Shown here: piece by piece, positions 7,470-14,785 of the stretch
Layout: every line of letters begins with the position of its first letter
Position numbering within the stretch: the first letter of the stretch is position 1
Assembly: GCA_946482585.1 (NCBI GenBank)
Contig: CAMLSI010000062.1
Location: forward strand, 1-15,311
Source: an uncultured Lysobacteraceae bacterium
GTDB taxonomy: Bacteria; Pseudomonadota; Gammaproteobacteria; Xanthomonadales; Rhodanobacteraceae
DNA: 15,311 nt
Reading direction: 5' to 3'
The notes under the pieces: generated by a model
The model's database searches: none
Seen by the model: only the letters and a program-made list of their open reading frames with translations
What the model was told of the DNA's origin: nothing
Translations under genes and position numbers: made by a program

Positions 7470-8555
7470 ATGCAGATGAGTTGGCTTTCCGCCGCCGTGC
7501 TGTCGTTGCTGGGCGCCGCCGCCGCCCCGCTGCCGTCGGACGTGCGGCATGCCATCGAAAAGGACTACGCCGCCGAAGGCCGTGAGACGCGCTACGTCGA
7601 CGGCAATGTCGACCTGAACGGCGACGGCAGGAGCGAGCTCGTCCTCCACGTCATCGGCACCGCGGCCTGCGGCAGCGGCGGCTGCCCGACCCTGGTGTTC
7701 ACGCCGGCCGGCGAGGGATTCCGGCTGGTCGCGACGATAGGGCTCACGCATCCGCCGATCGCCGTGTCGCCGCAGCGTTCGAACGGCTGGCGCAACCTCG
7801 TCGTGCGCGTCGGCGGCGGCGGCGCGAAAGCCGAAAACGTCGAGCTTGCCTTCGACGGCAAGAGCTATCCGGAGAATCCGACCGTACCCGGCACCGGCGT
7901 CAGGCCCGCGAACGGCGACGGCGACATCGTCATCGACGCGTTCACGCGTTTCGACGAGACCAAACCGCTGACGCCGGGCGCCGTGCCCGCGGTCGCACTG
8001 CCGGCGGATGGGGTGCAGCCCGTACCAGCGGCGAACGGGCCGTCGTTCGACTGCGCGAAAGCGGCGTTGGCCGCCGAGAAAGCCCTGTGTGCGAGTCCCG
8101 AGCTCGCGGCGCTCGACCGCGAACTTGCCGTGACCTTCGACGACACCGTGCGCAACGCCGGCGCGGCGCAGCAGGCACGCCAGCGCTCGGCGCAGAAACA
8201 GTGGCTGGCGCAGCGCAACGAATGCGGCAGTACCGCCGATGCGCCGGTCTGCCTGCGCGACCTCTACCGGCGTCGTCTCGTCGAACTGCACATCCAGTCG
8301 GGTCGTTTTGCGGCGCCGACGCCGAATGCGTATCGCTGCAAGGGTCACGAAAAACAGCCGTTGCTCGCCGCGTTCTACTCGGCGACCGACCCTGCGGCCG
8401 TCATGCTGACCTGGGGCGATCGGCGCGCACTCGCTTTCGCCGCGCCGAGCGGCAGCGGCGCGCGCTTCTCCGGCGACGGTATCGAGTTCTGGGAGCAGCA
8501 AGGCGAGATCCGCGTGAACTGGGGCGACGTGGCGCTGATCTGCGCCGCACCGTAG
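7470..8555 (+). CDS. Exported LprI-like / MliC-like fusion, putative double lysozyme inhibitor
   Basis: The start is ATG 7470 with GGAG 9 nt upstream, giving 361 residues. Residues 1-19 are a short signal peptide (SAAVLSLLGAAAA); a cleavage-site cysteine for a lipoprotein is absent, so a periplasmic location is expected. Residues ~22-160 form an N-terminal beta-rich domain with VDLNGDGRSELVL (a FG-GAP/EF-hand-like D-x-N-x-D-G segment) and a CGSGGC motif. Residues ~193-275 are LprI/DUF1311-like: FDCAKA (C195), KALC (C207), ELAALDREL, QKQWLAQRNEC (C252) and CLRDLY (C261). Residues ~287-361 are MliC-like: YRCKG (C290), SGSGARFSGDGIEFW and ALICAA (C358). Both C-terminal families are known to inhibit lysozyme, so the protein probably protects peptidoglycan. 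The lysine usual after the tryptophan of the MliC loop appears replaced by Q (WEQQG, 341-345), which may weaken that domain. Fusion calls are by motif recognition. Confidence 0.85.
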   Translation: MQMSWLSAAVLSLLGAAAAPLPSDVRHAIEKDYAAEGRETRYVDGNVDLNGDGRSELVLHVIGTAACGSGGCPTLVFTPAGEGFRLVATIGLTHPPIAVSPQRSNGWRNLVVRVGGGGAKAENVELAFDGKSYPENPTVPGTGVRPANGDGDIVIDAFTRFDETKPLTPGAVPAVALPADGVQPVPAANGPSFDCAKAALAAEKALCASPELAALDRELAVTFDDTVRNAGAAQQARQRSAQKQWLAQRNECGSTADAPVCLRDLYRRRLVELHIQSGRFAAPTPNAYRCKGHEKQPLLAAFYSATDPAAVMLTWGDRRALAFAAPSGSGARFSGDGIEFWEQQGEIRVNWGDVALICAAP

Positions 8556-8756
8556 CAGGCCGGTACCCGGCGAGCCGAAACCCCGCGGGCAGTCCGCGCA
8601 GCGCCCGAGGTGCGAGCTTCTGCCATCGGCATCGTCGCGTCGTGCAACCGCGGCGCCTCGCGTCGTATCTGCTGCGAAGACCGGCGCGACGAATGCGTTG
8701 CGCCGGACGCGCACCCGATGCGCGCCGCCGCCACTTCGCACGCCGAGGAAACCCGC

Positions 8757-9281
8757 ATGACCGTTCGTCGCAGACCTTCACCGCTCCGGTTGGCCGCGCT
8801 TTCGATGAGCGCAATGATTCCGCTTGCCACGGCGGCCGCGCCGGACGGAACCGCCGACGCGGCGCTGACCGCAACCGTCGCCGCGCTCGACACGAAGCTG
8901 TTCGATGCCTACAACGCCTGCAAGCTCGATGTGTTCGGCGATCTGTTCGCGCCCGACGTCGAGTTCTTCCACGATCAGGGCGGCGCGACGTTCGATCGCG
9001 ACACCGTCGTCGCGAACACGCGCAAGAACATCTGCGACAAGGTCCGTCGCGAACTCGTCCCCGGCAGCTTGAAGATCTATCCGATCAAGGACTACGGTGC
9101 GATCGAAGAAGGCGAGCACCGCTTCTGCGAGCTCGCGAGCGGCCAATGCGAAGGTACCGCGAAGTTCCTGATGATCTGGCAGCAGACTTCCGACGGCTGG
9201 CACCTCACGCGCGTCGTCAGCTATGCCCACCGGCCGCTGACCGACACCGAAAAAGCCGCACTTGCGCGAGCGAGACCGTAG
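8757..9281 (+). CDS. Exported NTF2-like (DUF4440/SnoaL-type) protein
   Basis: The start, ATG 8757, has GAGGAAA 5 nt upstream; the in-frame ATG at 8610 has no such site. The 174-residue product has an Arg-rich N-terminus and a signal peptide ending near residue 27 (MIPLATAAA). Residues ~33-160 follow the alpha-beta cone pattern of NTF2-like proteins: VAALDTKLFDAYNACKLDVFGDLFAPDVEFFHDQ, then a helix, then strands KFLMIWQQ and WHLTRVVSYAHR. Cysteines 55, 93, 124 and 131 could pair in the periplasm. The fold is used by isomerases, dehydratases and ligand-binding proteins, and no catalytic pattern identifies one here. It lies 201 bp after the lysozyme-inhibitor fusion on the same strand, so linkage is only suggestive. 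Confidence 0.85.
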   Translation: MTVRRRPSPLRLAALSMSAMIPLATAAAPDGTADAALTATVAALDTKLFDAYNACKLDVFGDLFAPDVEFFHDQGGATFDRDTVVANTRKNICDKVRRELVPGSLKIYPIKDYGAIEEGEHRFCELASGQCEGTAKFLMIWQQTSDGWHLTRVVSYAHRPLTDTEKAALARARP

Positions 9282-9466
9282 GCGCGCCGCAGGCGGATCG
9301 CGACGTCGAGGCCTCCGCGCATTCGCCGATCCCTCATCGACGCAGCCTTGGCATCCCTCTGCACCAGCCGTCATGAAATCTTCGCACTGTCGACGCGGCG
9401 GCGTTGCGGTTCGCTGCGCTCGCCGGCAACCTACGGACCCGTCCGTCCAGTCCTGCGAGTGTTCCG

Positions 9467-10072
9467 ATGTCGTTTCCGATACGTTGCCGTTGCGGTTCTC
9501 TGGAAGGCGCGCTCGCTTCGCCGCAGCGCGCGGCGCGCGCGGTCTGCTACTGCCGCGACTGCCAGGCGTACGCGCGCTTTCTCGGCAATCCCGAACGCAC
9601 TCTGGATGCGCTCGGCGGTACCGATATCGTCGCGACGCGACCGGACTTCGTGCAGTTCACGCGTGGCGCCGAACAGCTGCGCTGCGTGTCGCTGAGCGAG
9701 AAGGGGTTGCTGCGCTGGTATGCCGGATGCTGCAGGACGCCGATCGGCAACACGCCGCGCGATCCGAAATTTCCGTACGTCGGCCTCGTGCGCGATTGCC
9801 TCGCCGGATCCGACGCCGAGCGCGACGCGGCGTTCGGTCCCGCGAAGACCGTGCTCAACGTCGGGTCGGCCAGCGGCAAGGTCGAGCCGGCGCGGCTCGC
9901 TTTGTTCTTCGGCGTCCTGAAGATCCTGCGCAACGTGCTGTCGGCGAAGCTCGGCGGCAAGTACCGCACCAATCCGTTTTTCCGCGTCGACGCGGGCGCG
10001 CCGGTCGTCGAGCCGCACGTGCTGTCCGCGAACGAATGCAAGGCGCTGGGCGCCAATCCGCCGAACGCATAG
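9467..10072 (+). CDS. DUF6151 family protein (GFA-like zinc fold)
   Basis: The start ATG 9467 gives MSFPIRCRCGSLEG; the upstream in-frame ATG at 9404 adds residues that look unrelated. The ribosome-binding site is weak (GAGTG about 7 nt away). The product has 201 residues. It shows CRCG (C7, C9), CYCRDC (C27, C29, C32) and GCCRTPIGN (C88, C89), so C7/9 and C27/29/32 have the same spacing as C9/11 and C29/31/34 of the GFA protein at 3846-4247. The third pair is adjacent CC rather than CxxC. Residues ~140-201 are a C-terminal extension with FFGVLKILRNVLSAKLGGKY, a basic amphipathic segment. Family members are uncharacterised. A zinc-binding, cytoplasmic protein is likely; the enzymatic activity is unknown. 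Confidence 0.85.
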   Translation: MSFPIRCRCGSLEGALASPQRAARAVCYCRDCQAYARFLGNPERTLDALGGTDIVATRPDFVQFTRGAEQLRCVSLSEKGLLRWYAGCCRTPIGNTPRDPKFPYVGLVRDCLAGSDAERDAAFGPAKTVLNVGSASGKVEPARLALFFGVLKILRNVLSAKLGGKYRTNPFFRVDAGAPVVEPHVLSANECKALGANPPNA

Positions 10073-10145
10073 ACGCGCGGGAGTTTTGCGCTACGCGGTG
10101 CGCACGTTGCGCCGAATCGCGCAGGTGCGCGGCCACACCCGATGA

Positions 10146-10164
10146 CGGCCATCAATAATGGCCG
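10146..10164 (+). promoter_or_regulatory. Hairpin CGGCCAT-CAATA-ATGGCCG at the start of the membrane-protein gene
   Basis: A perfect 7-bp inverted repeat with a 5-nt loop ends one base before ATG 10166. It occupies the place where a ribosome-binding site would sit and would sequester the start region in RNA. If translation starts at 10142 instead, the hairpin is inside the coding sequence. It is either a translational control element or a DNA operator; sequence alone does not decide. Confidence 0.4.
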
Positions 10165-10165
10165 C

Positions 10166-10873
10166 ATGACATCGCTGCCGCCGCCCGTCGTCTTCTCCGC
10201 CGCGTTCTATCGCACGGCCGCGGTTTGCTCGTTCCTGTCGGTGCTGACGACGCTGGGACTGATCTTCCTGCCGCAGTGGTATTCCGGCGGCGGCGATTTC
10301 GACAGCCGCATGGCGCGCGTCGACGATCCGATTGCACGACTGCGCGCATGGATCTATCTGATTCACCCCTTCCTTGTCGCCCTCGCTTCGCTGGCGGTCG
10401 CGGTGCGACTGCGCCGGGTCGCGCCGGGCCGGATGCTCGTCGGCCTGCTCGGATTCCTGCTCTGGGCGGCGACCGAGGCCGCGCAGCAGGCGTTGAGCCT
10501 GGTCGCCTTCGACCGCTGGCGGCATGCCTGGCTCGTGGCGGACGAAGCGGCACGCGCGGTGTTGCGCATCCAGATCGGTATCTACGACGGTCTCTGGGAT
10601 GCGATGTACTTCCTACTGCTGATCGGATTCTTCATCGGCAACGTCAGCTATGCCGCCGCGATGCTGCGCCGGCACGCGCTGACGCGCGTGCTCGGCGTGT
10701 TCTACGTCGTGGCGGCCGCGCTGACGGCACTCTATGCCGCCGGCGAATTCGGCGCGCCGGGTATGCCGGAACCGTTGGCCGGCTGGATCTACCCGGTGGT
10801 GCAGCCACTGGCGCGGGCCTTGATCGGCGTCTGGCTGTGGCGGTATGCCGAAGAACTTCGGTCCGGGCCTTAG
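10166..10873 (+). CDS. Six-helix integral membrane protein of unknown function
   Basis: From ATG 10166 the product has 235 residues (MTSLPPPVVFSAAFYRTAAV). An alternative in-frame ATG at 10142 adds 8 residues. Neither has a clear Shine-Dalgarno site, so the start is uncertain and leaderless translation is possible. Six hydrophobic segments are visible near residues 18-38, 62-80, 88-108, 140-163, 172-192 and 204-225. Loops carry RLRR (81-84) and MLRRH (166-170), which are probably cytoplasmic, plus a conserved-looking FDRWRHAW between segments 3 and 4 and IYDGLWDAMY entering segment 4. I do not recognise the family. It follows the DUF6151 gene by 93 bp and is convergent, by 16 bp, with the VWA lipoprotein gene. 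Confidence 0.8.
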   Translation: MTSLPPPVVFSAAFYRTAAVCSFLSVLTTLGLIFLPQWYSGGGDFDSRMARVDDPIARLRAWIYLIHPFLVALASLAVAVRLRRVAPGRMLVGLLGFLLWAATEAAQQALSLVAFDRWRHAWLVADEAARAVLRIQIGIYDGLWDAMYFLLLIGFFIGNVSYAAAMLRRHALTRVLGVFYVVAAALTALYAAGEFGAPGMPEPLAGWIYPVVQPLARALIGVWLWRYAEELRSGP

Positions 10874-10884
10874 CACGGCCGAAG
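10856..10884. terminator. Hairpin in the 16-bp junction of convergent genes
   Basis: CTTCGG (10856-10861), a bulged T and CCG (10863-10865) pair with CGG (10876-10878) and CCGAAG (10879-10884). The stem overlaps the last codons of the membrane-protein gene, whose stop is at 10871-10873, and ends 5 nt before the VWA gene stop at 10890. It can terminate transcripts from both sides. The bulge and the absence of a T-run lower certainty. Confidence 0.5.
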
Positions 10885-10889
10885 GGATC

Positions 10890-12761
10890 TCATTCCGCGA
10901 TCACGGCGACTTCCGGCTCGCTGTCGCCGGCCTTCAGGCGGCGCGCGGTCTCGACGAGCTGGACGAATTCGGCGCGGTAACCGTCGCCGTCGCTGCCGCG
11001 TGACGTGCGGGCCAGATTCGCGATGCGATCGAGGTTGAACGCGCCGAGATGCGTGCCGCCGCGCAGGCTGTCGGCGAACGCGGCGACGGCCGCAGCGAAG
11101 CGCAGGCGTTCGCTCGCGGCGGGCTGCAGTTCGTTGCGGCGCAGCGGGCGTTCGATCAGGCGGCTGGTGTCTTCGTCCGGTTGCTTGTAGCGCAGCTTCA
11201 CGAACGCGATTTCGTCGGCACCGATGCTGTTGGCCGGCTTGTCGCCGCCGCCGTAGCGCAGCGGATCGACCTGCGCGCCGCCGTCACCGACGAGGGTCAG
11301 CTCATACAGTGCCGTGACATCGTGGCCGGCGCCGATCTCGCCCGCGTCCACTTTGTCATTGTTGAAATCTTCGCGCCGCAGCTGGCGGTTCTCATAGCCG
11401 ATCAGCCGATATTCGGCGACCGCGGCCGGATTGAACTCGACCTGGATCTTCACGTCCTTCGCGATCGTGAACAGGGTGCCGCCGGCTTCCGCGACGAGCA
11501 CCTTGCGCGCTTCGGCCAGGGTGTCGATGTAGGCGTGATTGCCATTGCCGATATCGGCGAGCTGTTCGGCGAGCTGCTCGTTGTAGTTGCCGGCGCCGAA
11601 GCCGAGCGTCGTCAGTGCGACGCCGTGTTCGCGTTCGCGCGCGACGAGTGTCTTGAGCGCTTCGTCGTCGGTGGTGCCGACGTTGAAGTCACCGTCGGTC
11701 GCGAGTACGACGCGATTGACGCCGCCTTTGATCAGGTTCTGCCTGGCCGTCGCGTAGGCGAGCGCGATGCCGGCGCCGCCGTTGGTCGAACCGCCGGCCG
11801 AGAGCCCGTCGAGCGCGTCGAGGATGCGCTGATGCTGGTTGCCCGGCGTCGGCGCGAGCACGAGTCCGGCGCTGCCCGCATAGACGACGATGGAGACGCG
11901 ATCCTGTTCGCGCAGATTCGGCACCATCTGCTTGAACGCGTCGACGAGCAGCGGCAGCTTGTCGGGCGAGTTCATCGAGCCCGAGGTGTCGATCAGGAAG
12001 ACGAGGTTCGACGGCGGCAGTTCCGTGGCCGGCAGCTCATAGCCCTTGATGCCGACGAGTAGCAGCTTGCGCTGCGCGTTCCACGGCGCGGCGGCGAACT
12101 CGGTCGTCACGCTGAACGGCGTTTCGCGCGTTTTCGGCGGCGCATAGCCATAGTCGAAATAGTTGAGGAACTCCTCGGCGCGGACCGCGTCGGCCGGCGG
12201 CAGCTGGTTCGCCGCGAGCATGCGGCGCACGTTGGTGTAGCTGCCCGTGTCGACGTCGATCGAGAACGTCGATACCGGGCTGTCCTTGGTGACCTGCAGC
12301 GGATTGTCGGCGTGATCCTGGTAGCGCTCGGTGTTGGCCGGCTGGGTGTAGCCGATCGCGGGTGCCGGAGCGGCAGCGCCGGCGACGGCTTGCGTCGCGC
12401 GATGGCGCATCAGTCCCGGCTGGCTGGAGAGCGCCTTCGGCGCTTCGGCCGGCGGCGCCGGCGCCGCGGTCGTCGCCGAGGCGATGCTCATGGGTTTCGC
12501 GGGTTCCATGGCGATGGGCGCGTCCTTCTCCTTGTCGGCACGGCTCGCGGCGCGCTCTTCGCGGGCTTCCGGCAGGCGCGGCTCCTCGGCTTTCCGGTCG
12601 GCGAGAACGGCGCCGCGTTCCTGCTCGGCGATCGGCTGCTGGCGATTCCCGTCGTCCCGCTTGCCGACGGCATCGGAGGGCGTCGTGGTCTTCTGCGTGC
12701 AAGCGGCGAGGCCCAGCGTCAGGGCAAAGCTGATCGCGATGGTCAGGCGGGAACTGCGCAT
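10890..12761 (-). CDS. YfbK-like VWA-domain lipoprotein
   Basis: ATG 12761 has GGAG 7 nt upstream and gives 623 residues. The N-terminus is a lipoprotein signal with lipobox LAAC (C21); Thr at +2 favours the outer membrane. Residues ~25-135 are a low-complexity charged, Ala/Pro-rich tether. Residues ~145-245 (YQDHADNPL, STFSIDVDTGSYTNVRRML, EEFLNYFDY) match the N-terminal domain of YfbK-type proteins. The VWA domain spans ~252-425 with an intact MIDAS: D258-S260-S262 (DTSGS), T326 (GGSTNGG) and D356 (ATDGD). Residues ~430-615 match the C-terminal DUF3520 region, containing FNPAAVAEYRLIGYENR and AFADSLRGG. Domain order matches E. coli YfbK; function is uncertain, probably metal-dependent adhesion or scaffolding at the envelope. 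The frame is open to 13427, but that stretch is antisense to the DUF1579 gene. Confidence 0.93.
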   Translation of the reverse strand: MRSSRLTIAISFALTLGLAACTQKTTTPSDAVGKRDDGNRQQPIAEQERGAVLADRKAEEPRLPEAREERAASRADKEKDAPIAMEPAKPMSIASATTAAPAPPAEAPKALSSQPGLMRHRATQAVAGAAAPAPAIGYTQPANTERYQDHADNPLQVTKDSPVSTFSIDVDTGSYTNVRRMLAANQLPPADAVRAEEFLNYFDYGYAPPKTRETPFSVTTEFAAAPWNAQRKLLLVGIKGYELPATELPPSNLVFLIDTSGSMNSPDKLPLLVDAFKQMVPNLREQDRVSIVVYAGSAGLVLAPTPGNQHQRILDALDGLSAGGSTNGGAGIALAYATARQNLIKGGVNRVVLATDGDFNVGTTDDEALKTLVAREREHGVALTTLGFGAGNYNEQLAEQLADIGNGNHAYIDTLAEARKVLVAEAGGTLFTIAKDVKIQVEFNPAAVAEYRLIGYENRQLRREDFNNDKVDAGEIGAGHDVTALYELTLVGDGGAQVDPLRYGGGDKPANSIGADEIAFVKLRYKQPDEDTSRLIERPLRRNELQPAASERLRFAAAVAAFADSLRGGTHLGAFNLDRIANLARTSRGSDGDGYRAEFVQLVETARRLKAGDSEPEVAVIAE

Positions 12762-12896
12762 GGTCGTGCTCCGTCGGGTGGGTGGCGGCATACAACGCCG
12801 GCTTCCCGGCGGCGGGGTTAGCGACGGCGACGATGGTTCGTAGACAAAGGCGGCGCTAGCATGCGCGAGCCCTTTCCGGGCCAACGGGAGGCACAC

Positions 12897-13502
12897 ATGA
12901 ACCGATTCACGGCAGTCGCAATGGGTGCGTTGAGTTTGCTCGCCGCGGGGGGCGCGGCAGCCGAGGACCAGAAGGCGGCGCCGCCGATGACCCCCGAGCA
13001 GCAGGCGCAGATGGCCGCGTTCACGAGTGCGAGCACGCCGCGCGCGGAACACAAGCAGCTCGAGTATTTCGTCGGCAGCTGGACCACGAAATCGCAGGTC
13101 TGGATGGATCCGAGTGCGCCCGCGATGGAGACCACCGGGACGTCCAAGGGCGAAGCGATGTACGACGGGCGCTACGTTTCGATGACCTACGCCGGTACGT
13201 TCTGGGGGCAGCCGTTCACGGGGCAGGGGCTGCTCGGCTTCGACAACCTGCGCGGCAAGTTCTTCAGCACGTGGATCGACTCGATGTCGACGAGTTTCTG
13301 GCTGGCCTGGGGCGAGTACGACAAGGCGAGCAACAGCTGGACGTTTCGCGGCGACATGCCCGACATGATGAAACCGACGACGATCGTCAAGGTGCGCCAG
13401 GTCTTCCGCATCCACGATCCCAAGCACTACACGTTCGACTGGTACGAGACGCGGGACGGCAAGGAAACGCGGACCATGAGCATCGACTACAACCGGCAGT
13501 AG
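12897..13502 (+). CDS. Exported DUF1579 domain protein
   Basis: The start ATG 12897 has GGGAGG 6 nt upstream; the in-frame ATG at 12861 precedes that site. The 201-residue product has a signal peptide of about 22 residues (LSLLAAGGAAA then ED), so it is periplasmic. Residues ~50-200 match DUF1579: HKQLEYFVGSWTTK, then GRYVSMTYAGTFWGQPFTGQGLLGFDN, then WRFRGD-like WTFRGDMPD and YTFDWYETRDGKE. The family forms a lipocalin-like beta structure that may bind a small lipophilic ligand; none has been shown. A TAGCAT at 12857-12862 is a -10 candidate. It is divergent from the VWA lipoprotein (135 bp between starts) and convergent with the porin-like gene. Confidence 0.9.
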   Translation: MNRFTAVAMGALSLLAAGGAAAEDQKAAPPMTPEQQAQMAAFTSASTPRAEHKQLEYFVGSWTTKSQVWMDPSAPAMETTGTSKGEAMYDGRYVSMTYAGTFWGQPFTGQGLLGFDNLRGKFFSTWIDSMSTSFWLAWGEYDKASNSWTFRGDMPDMMKPTTIVKVRQVFRIHDPKHYTFDWYETRDGKETRTMSIDYNRQ

Positions 13503-13535
13503 CGGCCGGTTGCGCGAACGCTGAAACAGACATGT

Positions 13536-13569
13536 CGCCGCCGCGACGCGCTCGGCGTTCGCGGCGGCG
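13536..13569. terminator. Long GC hairpin between convergent DUF1579 and outer-membrane genes
   Basis: CGCCGCCGCGA (13536-13546) pairs with TCGCGGCGGCG (13559-13569). Inside it, ACGC (13546-13549) can pair with GCGT (13555-13558), leaving a GCTCG loop and one bulged T. The stem is therefore about 14 bp. It sits in the 81-bp gap between two converging stops, which fits a bidirectional terminator. No T-run is present on either side. Confidence 0.65.
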
Positions 13570-13583
13570 GCATGCGGGGCGAC

Positions 13584-14273
13584 TTATTGACCGAAGCGGT
13601 AGGCGACGTTCATCGATACGAAGTCGATGTGGTCGAACCGGCCGTTCGTGTCGTTCTCGAGGGCGAAGCGGCGGCCGACGTTGGTGTAGCGGTCCCAATC
13701 CAGGCGCACGTCCCAGTTCGGCGTGACGCGCACGTTGAGGCCGAGGCCGTAGGTCACTTTGGTGTGATCGGCGCTGTTGCTGAAGCGGTGGGCGAGGCCG
13801 TCGGCGCCGGTGCCGGTTTCGTCGTAGTCGAGCTGCGCGTTGTAGAGGCCGACGCGCAGGATGCCCGAGGTGCGGTCGTTGAAATCGAGTTCGCCGAATA
13901 CGGTCGCGCTCGGGCCGGCGATGTCGTACTTGCCGAAGATGTTCGCGTTGGCGTTGGTCGCCGGTACCTGCGAATGCAGCACGTAGTTGCTGCCGACCTC
14001 GCCGAGGTCGACCCAGGCGAACTCGACGCCCAGCCACGGCAGGAAACGATAGCCGCCGAACAGTTTCCAGGCCTGGTCTGTGTCGTCGGTCAGGCTGCCC
14101 GACACGAAGGAATAGCCGGGGTCGTTCGCGTAGGCGCTGCGGATCTGGTCGGTCAGGTTGTCGTCGTAGCGCGCCTGGCCGACGCCGCCGCCGACGTAGA
14201 AGCCGGGTTCGCCGGCGTGCGCGGCGCCGCTGCCGGCGGCGATCAGGGCTGCACAGAGTAGTTTTTTTAACAT
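13584..14273 (-). CDS. OmpA-like outer-membrane beta-barrel protein
   Basis: ATG 14273 has TTGGAGA 7 nt upstream and gives 229 residues. The signal peptide is residues 1-20 (MLKKLLCAALIAAGSGAAHA then GEPGFYVGGGVG). Alternating hydrophobic strands follow, for example FYVGGGVGQARY (25-36), WKLFGGYRFLPWLGVEFAWVDL (69-90), ILRVGLYNAQLDY (138-150), VTYGLGLNVRV (173-183), WDVRLDWDRYTNVG (187-200) and DFVSMNVAYRF (217-227). Their number and length fit an eight-stranded barrel of the OmpA/OmpW/opacity type. The Y-R-F near the end resembles the usual terminal aromatic sorting signal, but two residues (GQ) follow it. The periplasmic OmpA peptidoglycan-binding domain is absent. An in-frame extension to 14771 is unsupported. 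Confidence 0.9.
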   Translation of the reverse strand: MLKKLLCAALIAAGSGAAHAGEPGFYVGGGVGQARYDDNLTDQIRSAYANDPGYSFVSGSLTDDTDQAWKLFGGYRFLPWLGVEFAWVDLGEVGSNYVLHSQVPATNANANIFGKYDIAGPSATVFGELDFNDRTSGILRVGLYNAQLDYDETGTGADGLAHRFSNSADHTKVTYGLGLNVRVTPNWDVRLDWDRYTNVGRRFALENDTNGRFDHIDFVSMNVAYRFGQ

Positions 14274-14785
14274 GTCGCAATCTCCAAAATGGTTGAGCCT
14301 GGCGTGCGCGCCGGCGCCCCTGGTCGCCTGCCGACACCGCAGGCTGCGACCGCTCCCTGGTACGGTCCGCGGCACGCTAGCACACGACGCTCCGCGATCG
14401 CATGGACCGCAAGTAAGGTTCCGCGTACGTGAACGAGGACATTCCGCCCGCGATTCACGGCACCAAAGTTGACGAGCGACCCCAGCGCTTCGCCGCGAAC
14501 GGCGGCGCAGAATGCCCCCGATGCGGGCGGCGGCCGTGCGGTGCGCACTCACGGGAGCACCGCCGGTCGTCGTCTGCATCGCTTGTCGTCGGATAGGACG
14601 CGGCGTGCGGCGGATTCCCCCAACGGGCGAGGCGGCGCGCGACCGCTCGATGCCACAGCATTTCCCGGCGACTGGATCGGGATTCCGGCTGCGGGTTCCG
14701 GCACTGGCCCTGTCGATGCGCAGCGCCTGCTTCCGCCCGCGCACGAATTGACTAGACTCGGCCCCGGGCAACGGGGAACGGCAGC
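14274..14785. other. Intergenic region between divergent outer-membrane and acyltransferase genes
   Basis: Nearly 510 bp without a supported gene. The open frames here lack ribosome-binding sites and read as Arg/Ala-rich shadows. Visible elements: the porin-like gene's ribosome-binding site at about 14281-14287 (minus strand), a hairpin at 14485-14508 (GCGC-TT-CGCCG, CGAA loop, CGGCG-GCGC), and TAGACT at 14753-14758, a possible -10 box for the downstream gene. I recognise no tRNA or known riboswitch. A small RNA is possible but not supported. Confidence 0.5.

Noticed and set aside
8559..8598. Short hairpins GCCGG-TAC-CCGGC and CGCGG-GCAGT-CCGCG after the lysozyme-inhibitor fusion
   Set aside because: Only 5-bp stems, which are expected by chance in such GC-rich DNA; not strong enough to call a terminator.
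10890..13427. Extension of the VWA protein upstream to give 845 residues
   Set aside because: The added 222 residues are antisense to the DUF1579 gene; ATG 12761 has a good ribosome-binding site and starts a lipoprotein signal.
13584..14771. 395-residue form of the barrel protein, and other open frames in the 14274-14785 gap
   Set aside because: The extra residues are low-complexity Arg/Ala/Ser with no ribosome-binding site; the signal peptide begins at 14273.
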